The notes below the pieces were generated by a model. That model was not told the DNA's origin. It did not search any database and saw nothing but the letters and a program-made list of their open reading frames with translations. A program made the position numbers and the translations under genes. Shown here piece by piece: positions 1 through 7,643 of a stretch of DNA of 56,209 nt; the first letter of the stretch is position 1, and each line of letters opens with the position of its first letter. The DNA comes from Firmicutes bacterium AM55-24TS (lineage in GTDB: Bacteria > Bacillota > Clostridia > UBA1381): the NCBI GenBank assembly GCA_003460745.1, contig QTVU01000016.1:1-56209 (forward strand), read 5' to 3'.

Positions 1-90
1 ATACCAAAAAATCGTCTAAATTGCAATTAGATTATAAAATTATAAACAAATATTTATATTTGTAAAATAGATTTGATTTGAAATACAAAA

Positions 91-118
91 AAAGAACAGT
101 CCGTATGGACTGTTCTTT
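91..118 (-). terminator. Intrinsic terminator of the SLH/cohesin-like gene
   Basis: A perfect 12-bp stem (AAAGAACAGTCC with GGACTGTTCTTT) closes a 4-base loop. Read on the minus strand it is followed by a run of T, and it lies 20 bases past the stop codon of the minus-strand gene that starts at 2492. It probably ends the dockerin-SLH transcript. Confidence 0.85.
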
Positions 119-137
119 TAATATACTTTAATATCAA

Positions 138-2492
138 TTATTGAGCATCAACGAATGTATCGAAGATTACCTTAGCTGACTGAGCTCTTGTAGCATTTGA
201 ATGTGGTTCAAATGTTGTATCAGTCATACCATTGATAATACCGGCCTTTTGAAGAGTCATAACTGCTTCAAATGCGTAGTCTGCGATTTCGTGTGAATCC
301 TCAAATGTGATTTCAGCATTTACAGGTTCAAGTGACTTGTTCATGATTTTAGCTGTCTTATATGTCATAAGAGCCATATCTTGTCTTGTGATTAGGTCAT
401 TAGGACCGAAGTTACCGTCACCGTAGCCTGAAACGATACCAAGTTGACTTGCAACTGATACTGCATTGTAGTACCAAGCTGTTGAAGGAACGTCTGCGAA
501 TGTTGATTCACCTTTGGCGTTAAGAGCGTTGATAGCACCCATTAGGATCTGGCAGTATTCTGCTCTTGTGATGTTTGCATTAGGATCGAATGTATATTGA
601 TCTCTACCGTTAATCATACCTCTCATAGCAAGTCCGTTGATTGCTGTTCTTGCCCATTCAACTGAGTCAAGATCCTGGAAGTCTGGCTTGTAGTTAGTAT
701 TTGTGTTAGGTGTTGTTACAGCACCTGTGTTACCAGGAGCGATTATGCTAGGGCCACCACCTGAAGTTGTACCGTCATTACCACCAGTTGTTTTAGAAGG
801 TTTCTTAACTGTAACCTTTACAGATGCTGACTTTTCGTTACCTTCAGTATCTTTGTATGTTGCTGTGATTGTAACTGTACCAGGCTTATCATTTGCAACG
901 TAAGTAGCCTTTGTTTCACCCTTAGAATTGATTTCTGTAGGTGTACCGAAGATTACTGCATACTTTTCATCATCATTTGTTGTGAATGCAACCTTAGCAC
1001 CGTCTTTTGCGTTCTTAACTGTAGCTGTTACAGTGAACTTCTTATCAAATTCAACAGTTGTTGATGAAGCCTTAACTGAGATTGATGGCTCAGATGGCTT
1101 AGCTGTCGGCTTAGCAGGTGTTAGAGTGTTATCCTTAGGATCAACAATTTGTTCTGCATTACCTTCAGCATCAATAGCATTAACTGTTGTTGAAACATTA
1201 TTTACAGAGCTATTATAGATATTGTATGTTAGACCGTTGATAACGTCTGCCATATCAGCATCTGTGTAACCTGAAATTAGGTTCTTGTATTCAGCTTCTG
1301 TTAGAGTTTTACCATTGTATACAGCTTCATAATCTTCACCGTATACAGCATCTTGGTCACCCTTCTTAACATCTACTGTTAGGTAAACGTCCTTACCTGC
1401 ATCTTTAGCTGCCTTAATTGCATCACCATAACCAGTTGATACAACGCTCTTCAATGCAACTGTCTTAACAGGGTTAACTGTAGGAACAGGTTCTGTTGAT
1501 GGTGTAACTACTGTTGAAGCAGCTGTCATACCCTTAGCAACAGTTATTTCGCCCTTAGAATCTTCGATTGATGCCTCTGATGTCAATGTAAATGCATATG
1601 CTTCTGTCAAAGCAGTAGGCAATTTAATTGTAATTGTGGCAAGTTTACCATCCTTAAATGCAATACCGTCGCCTGCTGTATCCAAGAATGCTACATTTAG
1701 TACGCTACCTGCTACATTTACTGACAACTTAGTATCTGCTGCTGTTGTTGCTGTAACATTGTCATTTGTTACGCCTTTAGGAATGTTTACTGAAATCAAG
1801 AAACTATTCAATAGTTCTTCAGCACCAGAAGCTGTTGCTTCTATAGTAATAGTCTTATTATCGCTTGAGATTGATGATGTAAGACCGATGCCTTTACCTG
1901 ATACAGGAACATCTGTAGGAGCAACTGTCACGTCAGGATTTACTGTTGGAACAGGAGCCATTGTTGGACGAGCTGGTGATGTTGGCTTTGGTGTCGGCTT
2001 ACCTGATGGTACAACCGTTGTTGAAGTAGCCTCCATGCCCTTAGCAACTGTCACTTCACCATTAGCATCTTCGATTGATGCTTCTGAAGTTAATGTAAAT
2101 ACAAAATCATCTGTCAAAGCATTAGTTAAATTAATTGTAATTGTAGCAAGTTTACCGTCTTTAAATGCGATACCATCGCCTGCTGTATCCAAGAAAGCTA
2201 CATTTAGTACGCTACCTGCTACATTTACTGACAACTTAGTATCTGCTGCTGTTGTTGCTGTAACATTGTCATTTGTTACACCTTCAGGTAGATTTACAGA
2301 AATCAAGAAACTGTTTAATAATTCCTCAGTTCCTACTGCTGTAGCATCAAGTGTAATTGTTTTATTGTCCGTTGATATTGTTGAAGCAAGATTAATACCC
2401 TTCTTATCTGCAGCACTAACTGTCATTGCTGAGAACATAGAGAAAATCATAGCTAAAGCACAAATCAATGAAACGATTTTTTTGTTTTTCAT
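138..2492 (-). CDS. Surface protein with two cohesin-like domains, an Ig-like domain and three SLH repeats
   Basis: This 784-residue protein is secreted and likely held on the cell wall. A signal peptide covers residues 1-28 (cut near VSA-A). Two homologous beta-rich domains follow at about 32-165 and 203-335, separated by Pro/Thr-rich linkers. Each contains the pattern FKDGKLATITI, which resembles the C-terminal strands of cohesin modules. An Ig-like/invasin-type domain lies at about 470-570, then a Gly/Asn linker, then three SLH repeats from about 600 to the end (motifs ITRAEYCQIL, ITRQDMALMT). SLH repeats bind pyruvylated secondary wall polymer. RBS AAAGGAG sits upstream of the ATG. The neighbour at 2542 carries a dockerin, so this may be a small anchoring scaffoldin. 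The cohesin call is inference; the SLH call is firm. Confidence 0.85.
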   Translation of the reverse strand: MKNKKIVSLICALAMIFSMFSAMTVSAADKKGINLASTISTDNKTITLDATAVGTEELLNSFLISVNLPEGVTNDNVTATTAADTKLSVNVAGSVLNVAFLDTAGDGIAFKDGKLATITINLTNALTDDFVFTLTSEASIEDANGEVTVAKGMEATSTTVVPSGKPTPKPTSPARPTMAPVPTVNPDVTVAPTDVPVSGKGIGLTSSISSDNKTITIEATASGAEELLNSFLISVNIPKGVTNDNVTATTAADTKLSVNVAGSVLNVAFLDTAGDGIAFKDGKLATITIKLPTALTEAYAFTLTSEASIEDSKGEITVAKGMTAASTVVTPSTEPVPTVNPVKTVALKSVVSTGYGDAIKAAKDAGKDVYLTVDVKKGDQDAVYGEDYEAVYNGKTLTEAEYKNLISGYTDADMADVINGLTYNIYNSSVNNVSTTVNAIDAEGNAEQIVDPKDNTLTPAKPTAKPSEPSISVKASSTTVEFDKKFTVTATVKNAKDGAKVAFTTNDDEKYAVIFGTPTEINSKGETKATYVANDKPGTVTITATYKDTEGNEKSASVKVTVKKPSKTTGGNDGTTSGGGPSIIAPGNTGAVTTPNTNTNYKPDFQDLDSVEWARTAINGLAMRGMINGRDQYTFDPNANITRAEYCQILMGAINALNAKGESTFADVPSTAWYYNAVSVASQLGIVSGYGDGNFGPNDLITRQDMALMTYKTAKIMNKSLEPVNAEITFEDSHEIADYAFEAVMTLQKAGIINGMTDTTFEPHSNATRAQSAKVIFDTFVDAQ
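1655..2280 (-). repeat. Near-identical duplicated DNA inside the two cohesin-like domains
   Basis: About 115 bases at 1655-1771 recur at 2164-2280 with only about four differences, encoding the same stretch of both domains (NVAGSVLNVAFLDTAGDG). The surrounding domain sequence is more diverged, which suggests a recent duplication or gene conversion of the core. Confidence 0.8.
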
Positions 2493-2541
2493 TCTAATTT
2501 ACTCCTTTTATCTGTTTAAGATTTTATATACTAAGATAGAA

Positions 2542-3141
2542 TTATTTTAATTCACCAACGTGACCAGCTTTAGCTGTATTACCTATCTTGTACATAACGA
2601 TACATGTTGCATCACCAAGTGTAATACTATCATCATAGTTAGTATCTGCTGCTATAAGAGCGTCAGCATCAGTAATTGTAGCTGCACCTGTCTTATGTCT
2701 TACAATAGCTGTTGCGTCACCAAGTGTAATACTTGCATCTTGGTTAACGTCACCGACAAGAACTGATGAAGCGTTACCTACTTTGAAGTTTGTTGAATAA
2801 ACCTGACCGTCGCCACCCATGTAAACTGTGTATTTACCGTCTGCAAGGTCCTTTGGTAGAGCAACTGTTATAGTGTCATTGCCGTCTTGTTGGTCGATTT
2901 GAAGAACATCGCCTTCAGAAACTTTAACGGTTTCAAGTGTTTTACCAGGCTTAAGAACAAGCAAAGTCTTTTGAGCTGCTGTGTAACCGCTTGCATCGAT
3001 TGTCAATGTAGCTGTTTCATGAGTTGCATCTGCTGGTGCATATGTAGCTGAAATACCAGCTGCCATAGCTGATGTTGCGACTGCAGCTGTAACTGCTGCT
3101 ACTGCTGCGCATGATAGAAATAGTTTTGAGAATTTCTTCAT
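2542..3141 (-). CDS. Secreted protein with C-terminal type I dockerin
   Basis: A 199-residue protein: signal peptide (residues 1-28, AMA-AG), a beta-rich module of unknown function (about 29-125), then two 22-residue calcium-loop repeats at about 128-195. The repeats read DVNQDASITLGDATAIV and DTNYDDSITLGDATCIV, matching the dockerin type I pattern D-x-N-x-D-x3-x3-D. Dockerins bind cohesins through these loops. RBS AAAAGGGG precedes the ATG. It is first in a probable operon with the SLH/cohesin-like gene 49 bases downstream, so the partner may be encoded next door. No catalytic domain is visible, so it could be an adaptor, a protease inhibitor-like or a binding module. Confidence 0.85.
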   Translation of the reverse strand: MKKFSKLFLSCAAVAAVTAAVATSAMAAGISATYAPADATHETATLTIDASGYTAAQKTLLVLKPGKTLETVKVSEGDVLQIDQQDGNDTITVALPKDLADGKYTVYMGGDGQVYSTNFKVGNASSVLVGDVNQDASITLGDATAIVRHKTGAATITDADALIAADTNYDDSITLGDATCIVMYKIGNTAKAGHVGELK

Positions 3142-3236
3142 TTTGTTTTACCCCTTTTCTAAAATAAATTTTTTGTTTTTTTGTTTGAGTGTCTATAAAA
3201 TCCGGACACACATACAAGTTACATTCATATATTTAC

Positions 3237-3265
3237 ATTATAAACTATAAGAACAAAAATTTCAA
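3237..3265 (-). promoter_or_regulatory. SigA-type promoter of the dockerin-SLH operon
   Basis: On the minus strand TTGAAA and TATAAT are separated by exactly 17 bases. Transcription would start near 3230, giving a leader of about 90 bases before the dockerin ATG at 3141. Confidence 0.6.
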
Positions 3266-3377
3266 TTCTTTTTTGGTTTTATGTTATTTTTCGTGATTTT
3301 GAATTAAATTAGCATTTATATTTTGTGCATTTTCAACAACTAAGCTTCAAAAAAGCGAACCTTACGCTCGCCCTTAA

Positions 3378-4034
3378 TTATTTTGACGCCATTCTAAGCG
3401 TTCTGTATTCCCTGCTGCTTACTCTTATAAGCAATTCAGGATTAATCCTTTGAATCATTTGCACAATTTTAGTCACATTTCTCGTATCGAACTTAACAAT
3501 CGGCATATAATAGCACTCTTTTTCAAAAGTTTCTACATATAATATATCCATACTCGAAATGGTTTTCTTCTTATAAAAGTCTTTCGACTTTTCAAGCACG
3601 CGTATATTCTTCACAAAATCAGAATCAGGTGCAACATTTCTCTTTATAAAATTTTTTGTGCCGATAAGCACCTTACTTATTTCATTAAGAGGTATCTCAA
3701 CAATTTTCGTTTTCGCCGGTATAAATTCACTCAAAATTTTAACTTTATTATCGTAATCATACGGTAAAAAGTCATTATTCCAATTTTTCATAAACAAATT
3801 CATTCTGTCTGTTGAAATATATGTTGCAAAGACGGTATTAATTCTTATAAGAACATATGTTGACGCCAATATCGTAGCGATAAACCACGCAATCGAAAAC
3901 AAATAACTGCCCTTTATAAGATTATATATCACCATTACAAGTGCAAAACACGAAAGCAAACTCAATATTGTAATAATCACTATATTGGTTTTTCTGTAAC
4001 GCGAATTTGTACAAGCTTTTACAGATGATGCCAT
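3378..4034 (-). CDS. Two-pass membrane protein of unknown function
   Basis: A 218-residue protein with two hydrophobic segments (about residues 19-40 and 46-68) followed by a soluble, mixed-charge domain. The soluble part (I-L-E-I-P-L-N-E-I-S-K-V-L style strands) resembles PH-like/bacterial membrane-flanked domains, but I do not recognise a family. RBS GGGGGG is 7 bases before the ATG. It follows the NlpC/P60 gene by 19 bases and is probably co-transcribed with it, which hints at an envelope role. Confidence 0.7.
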   Translation of the reverse strand: MASSVKACTNSRYRKTNIVIITILSLLSCFALVMVIYNLIKGSYLFSIAWFIATILASTYVLIRINTVFATYISTDRMNLFMKNWNNDFLPYDYDNKVKILSEFIPAKTKIVEIPLNEISKVLIGTKNFIKRNVAPDSDFVKNIRVLEKSKDFYKKKTISSMDILYVETFEKECYYMPIVKFDTRNVTKIVQMIQRINPELLIRVSSREYRTLRMASK

Positions 4035-4053
4035 TTCAATCCCCCCTGTATCA

Positions 4054-6570
4054 TTAGTAAACTCTTCTTGCTCCTGCGTACTGACTGCGGTAATAATCAG
4101 TTTCCATAGACTGATATTTTACCACATCACCGGTTCTCGGTGCGTGAATCATCATTCCGTCACCGGCATAAATACCGACGTGGTGAATGTATCCGTTTTG
4201 TTCAAAGAATACAAGATCACCCGGTTGAAGTTCATCTTTATTCACCGCAGTACCGTTCTTAAACTGGTCTTCCGCAACACGATTTACGTTTATGCCAAGC
4301 GAATTACATACATACTGAACAAGTCCGCTGCAGTCAAAGCCGTTCGGGGTTGTTCCGCCCCATACATACGGCACGCCCAAATACTTCTCAGCCTCGCTCA
4401 CTATCGCGTTACCCTTTTCATTATCGCCTGTAAGCATATGCGTTCTTATAACAGGGTCGCCTGTTGTGTATTCCATTTTATTTCTGTACTTGGCAAGTTG
4501 TCTGTAACCCTTTGTCGCCTTAACTTGTTTCTGAATGATTTTCTTCTTTGTGACTGTCTGCACGTTGCCGTTTTCATCTTCTTCATCAACGTCAACCAAT
4601 TCTTCGTCATAGAAGTACAAAAGTCCCAAAGCCTCATCCTCATAAACAAAGTAATATGTATCATCCTTATCAAGAATAATTTCATTTATAACAGGCTCTG
4701 CCTGAGTTACTTCAAACGTCACGCAATCCTGTGCCTTTTCAACTTTGCTTCCACGTCTTAGTGCTGTTATATATAAGAAATACTTACCCGGATCAACGCC
4801 CTGAATAAGTGCCTCATATTCGTCTTCGACAATCTTGCTCACAACAAGATTTCCGTCCGAGTCATACAAATCGACGTAAAAATCGTGATACTTTTCGGAT
4901 TCCCATGCGATTGACACATCGTCGTCATCTGTAACACCGTTATTGTAAGGAGTAACGATATTAACGCCTGTATCGTATGCAGTACCGTAGCTTATAAGCA
5001 CTTCATCGGCACTCAAAGCTTCGCCGTCATCTGTGATTGAGCTTACGATAAGTCTGTAATCTCTGCCCGTTTTGAATAATTCAGACGGCAATGTAATTTC
5101 CGTTGAATCGGTAGTGATATACTCATTTACCGCATATTCATCGTTTTCAACGTCAAACATTTCTATATGATATTCCGTTGCCGCCTGCATAGCAAGCTCA
5201 ATTACAACGTCATCGCCTTCTTCATAATTATCTTCCGTTACCGGCGAATTGAGTATAGGCGTTGTAACCTCCTCAACAGGTGTTATGCTGTAATCCTTTT
5301 GAGGTATTTCAACAGTAGTCTTTTCTTCCGGTACGGCTATTGATGTTGTATCCGCAACTATTTTTGCCTGAATACCACCCGATAAGTCTGTTGTTGTATT
5401 CAAACCGATAGGAGATGTGTATTGTGTGTCCTGTACAAGAATATCGTTATCGCTTTCAAGCAACTGACGATATACAGAGAACACATCATAACCCGACTGT
5501 GTAATCACATCACTTTCATATTCCTTTTCATTCATAAAATCAAGTGACGAAAGCCATGCCGCCGCATTCATATCGGAATCTTCAACGTATACAGTCTTGT
5601 TATGCTTACTTCTGTATGAGTTTATCATATCAAGAAGAATCATCGACTTTGAACGTTTTACAGATGTGCTGTCATCAACACCGCGATAACGCGGATTGTA
5701 CAATATCGAATCAAGATGTCCTTCCGAGTCGGCATAAAATCTGTAACAACGATTATCAAGATAATCCGCTGTCTTTGAATAGTCGTCACCCGACTTCATT
5801 CCGTTAAAATCAAAGCTTGAACTGTTTGTGTACAAGGCACAAACTCTGTCTGCCTCAACACCTACCATACAAAATTCCGAATAGTTTGAATCATAAACAT
5901 ACCATTCAAATCCGTATTCTGTCTGGTCAATTCTGTTAGGCTCGCCGAACGTATCAAGAATTGTGCTGACATTCGCACCGACTCTTATTTCTTTTCCGCC
6001 GACTGTCACCATTACATTCTGTGCAAAATAATCATATACAGTGTCGATAAGAGTTTCACATTCTTCTTTTGTAAGCTCTTTGTTCGGCTCTGTACCGAAT
6101 TTTGCTGTAATTATGCCTTGTTTCATCATAAACGCATATGCAATTCTGTTTTCATCATTAATATATGCGTTGTCGTAACATTCATTCAGAATTGAGTTTG
6201 CCTCATCTTCATAAATCGTGTAACTGTCGTTGTATGTAATTATTGTTTTGTATAGGATTGTCATAAAATCCTGTTTTGTTATACTTTTCTCTTGTTTTGC
6301 CTCTTCGGTATCTTCAAAATTAATATATCCCAACACAATAGGTTTTATTAAATTTGTATCAAGTCCCGTTTCGTCAAGTCCCTGTGGGATTTCGACTTCT
6401 TTATCCGTAAGATGTTCATATAAAGCAACTGCCTTATCCAAAGCCTCTGTTTCTGTTATTGCTGAATCGGCAAAAACGGTTAATTTTAAGCTGGGTGTAG
6501 CTGTTGACAACATTATTCCGGCTAATATAGCACATAACACTGTCTTCTTCCTGACCTTCAAACACCTCAA
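4054..6570 (-). CDS. Secreted NlpC/P60 peptidoglycan endopeptidase with CAP-associated region
   Basis: An 838-residue exported protein. After a signal peptide (about 1-34) comes a degenerate SLH-like region (about 35-190). Next is a domain with GANVSTILDTFGEPNRIDQT typical of CAP-associated N-terminal domains, then a partial CAP-like stretch (MILLDMINSYRSKH, about 300-350) lacking obvious CAP histidines. Two Ig/FN3-like domains lead to a C-terminal NlpC/P60 domain (about 715-838). The catalytic triad is visible: Cys747 in FDCSG, His797 in HHVGIY, His809 in MMIHAP. Such enzymes cut gamma-D-Glu-diamino acid bonds in wall peptides. The modular set implies a wall-anchored hydrolase. The peptidase call is firm; the linker domain names are tentative. 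Confidence 0.9.
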   Translation of the reverse strand: MRCLKVRKKTVLCAILAGIMLSTATPSLKLTVFADSAITETEALDKAVALYEHLTDKEVEIPQGLDETGLDTNLIKPIVLGYINFEDTEEAKQEKSITKQDFMTILYKTIITYNDSYTIYEDEANSILNECYDNAYINDENRIAYAFMMKQGIITAKFGTEPNKELTKEECETLIDTVYDYFAQNVMVTVGGKEIRVGANVSTILDTFGEPNRIDQTEYGFEWYVYDSNYSEFCMVGVEADRVCALYTNSSSFDFNGMKSGDDYSKTADYLDNRCYRFYADSEGHLDSILYNPRYRGVDDSTSVKRSKSMILLDMINSYRSKHNKTVYVEDSDMNAAAWLSSLDFMNEKEYESDVITQSGYDVFSVYRQLLESDNDILVQDTQYTSPIGLNTTTDLSGGIQAKIVADTTSIAVPEEKTTVEIPQKDYSITPVEEVTTPILNSPVTEDNYEEGDDVVIELAMQAATEYHIEMFDVENDEYAVNEYITTDSTEITLPSELFKTGRDYRLIVSSITDDGEALSADEVLISYGTAYDTGVNIVTPYNNGVTDDDDVSIAWESEKYHDFYVDLYDSDGNLVVSKIVEDEYEALIQGVDPGKYFLYITALRRGSKVEKAQDCVTFEVTQAEPVINEIILDKDDTYYFVYEDEALGLLYFYDEELVDVDEEDENGNVQTVTKKKIIQKQVKATKGYRQLAKYRNKMEYTTGDPVIRTHMLTGDNEKGNAIVSEAEKYLGVPYVWGGTTPNGFDCSGLVQYVCNSLGINVNRVAEDQFKNGTAVNKDELQPGDLVFFEQNGYIHHVGIYAGDGMMIHAPRTGDVVKYQSMETDYYRSQYAGARRVY

Positions 6571-6683
6571 CTCCTTTTTAATAGATTAATTCACAGTTTA
6601 CATTATATCAAATGTAACCGTAATTGTCTATAAACAAATTGTTAATTTTTTATGACCAAAATAATGGTTTAATACCTTTATTT

Positions 6684-6705
6684 TCACAAAAATTTGTGAT
6701 ACAAT
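6684..6705 (+). promoter_or_regulatory. Operator-like palindrome at the EamA promoter
   Basis: The near-perfect palindrome TCACAAAAATTTGTGA directly abuts a TACAAT -10-like hexamer, about 30 bases before the start codon at 6736. Its position suggests a repressor site; the regulator is unknown and no clear -35 is seen. Confidence 0.35.
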
Positions 6706-6735
6706 ATCCGTACTATGGTTTTTGGAGGTTTAAAT

Positions 6736-7602
6736 ATGAAAAAAGGCATAGCATTTGCAATACTTGCGGCTGCATTATACGCCGTCAACGCTCCGTTTTC
6801 AAAAATATTGCTCGACTGCATTCCGCCGACTTTAATGGCGGGTTTTCTTTATGTCGGTGCAGGAATAGGAATGATTATAATTGCACTCGTCCGCAAAATC
6901 AGAAAAACAGAAACAAACGAATTAAAACTGACAAAATCGGAATTGCCGTACACTGTGGCAATGATACTTTTGGACATAGCCGCACCGATTTGCTTGATGT
7001 TCGGATTGAACGCGACAACCGCCGCCAATGCGTCACTGCTCAACAATTTTGAAATTGTCGCAACGGCAATTATCGCACTTATGGTATTCAAAGAAAAAAT
7101 CAGTCTTCGATTGTGGTTCGGTATATTGTTTATAACGGTTTCATGCGGAATTTTGTCATTTGAAGATTTATCAAGTCTGCAATTTACGTACGGCTCGCTG
7201 TTTGTACTTCTTGCCGCCGTCTGTTGGGGATTTGAAAACAACTGTACAAGAAAACTATCTTCAAAAGACCCGCTTCAAATCGTTTTACTTAAAGGTATTT
7301 TCTCGGGCTTAGGCTCGATAATTATAGGCTTGTGCATAGGTGAACGTTTAACTGTGCTTTGGAGCATTATCCCCGTGCTTTTGGTCGGATTTATCGCATA
7401 CGGATTGAGTATATATTTTTATGTCTACGCTCAAAGGCTTCTCGGTGCGGCACGGACAAGTGCTTATTACGCAATTTCTCCGTTTATAGCAGCTATTCTG
7501 TCATTGATTATATTCAAGCAAATTCCTACGGTTACTTATTTTATAGCATTAATTTTTATGGTAATCGGTGCTTGGCTTTCTTCAAATGACAACAAAAATT
7601 AA
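6736..7602 (+). CDS. EamA/DMT-family membrane transporter
   Basis: A 288-residue protein with about ten hydrophobic segments arranged as two EamA repeats. The first repeat carries NASLLNNFEIVATAIIAL, the second GAARTSAYYAISPFIAAIL, both characteristic of drug/metabolite exporters. The start at 6736 is chosen because GGAGG lies 7 bases upstream; an ATG at 6715 would place that site inside the gene. It probably exports a small metabolite; the substrate cannot be told. It is a single-gene unit ended by a shared terminator. Confidence 0.9.
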   Translation: MKKGIAFAILAAALYAVNAPFSKILLDCIPPTLMAGFLYVGAGIGMIIIALVRKIRKTETNELKLTKSELPYTVAMILLDIAAPICLMFGLNATTAANASLLNNFEIVATAIIALMVFKEKISLRLWFGILFITVSCGILSFEDLSSLQFTYGSLFVLLAAVCWGFENNCTRKLSSKDPLQIVLLKGIFSGLGSIIIGLCIGERLTVLWSIIPVLLVGFIAYGLSIYFYVYAQRLLGAARTSAYYAISPFIAAILSLIIFKQIPTVTYFIALIFMVIGAWLSSNDNKN

Positions 7603-7604
7603 AC

Positions 7605-7638
7605 AAGAGGTGACAGTCTTTTCAGACCGTCACCTCTT
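7605..7638. terminator. Bidirectional terminator
   Basis: AAGAGGTGAC pairs with GTCACCTCTT around a partly paired middle (AGTC with GAC). A-rich and T-rich flanks on either side let it serve both the plus-strand EamA gene and the minus-strand ATPase gene. Confidence 0.85.
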
Positions 7639-7643
7639 TTAAT

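Noticed and set aside
1636..2550. Long plus-strand open frame (304 codons) opposite the SLH gene
   Set aside because: It mirrors the Ala/Thr/Val-rich repeats of the real minus-strand gene, has no ribosome site and no recognisable domain.
3330..3377. GCG/CGC-containing hairpin after the 218-residue gene as a terminator
   Set aside because: The pairing is interrupted and no T run follows on the minus strand, so support is too weak.
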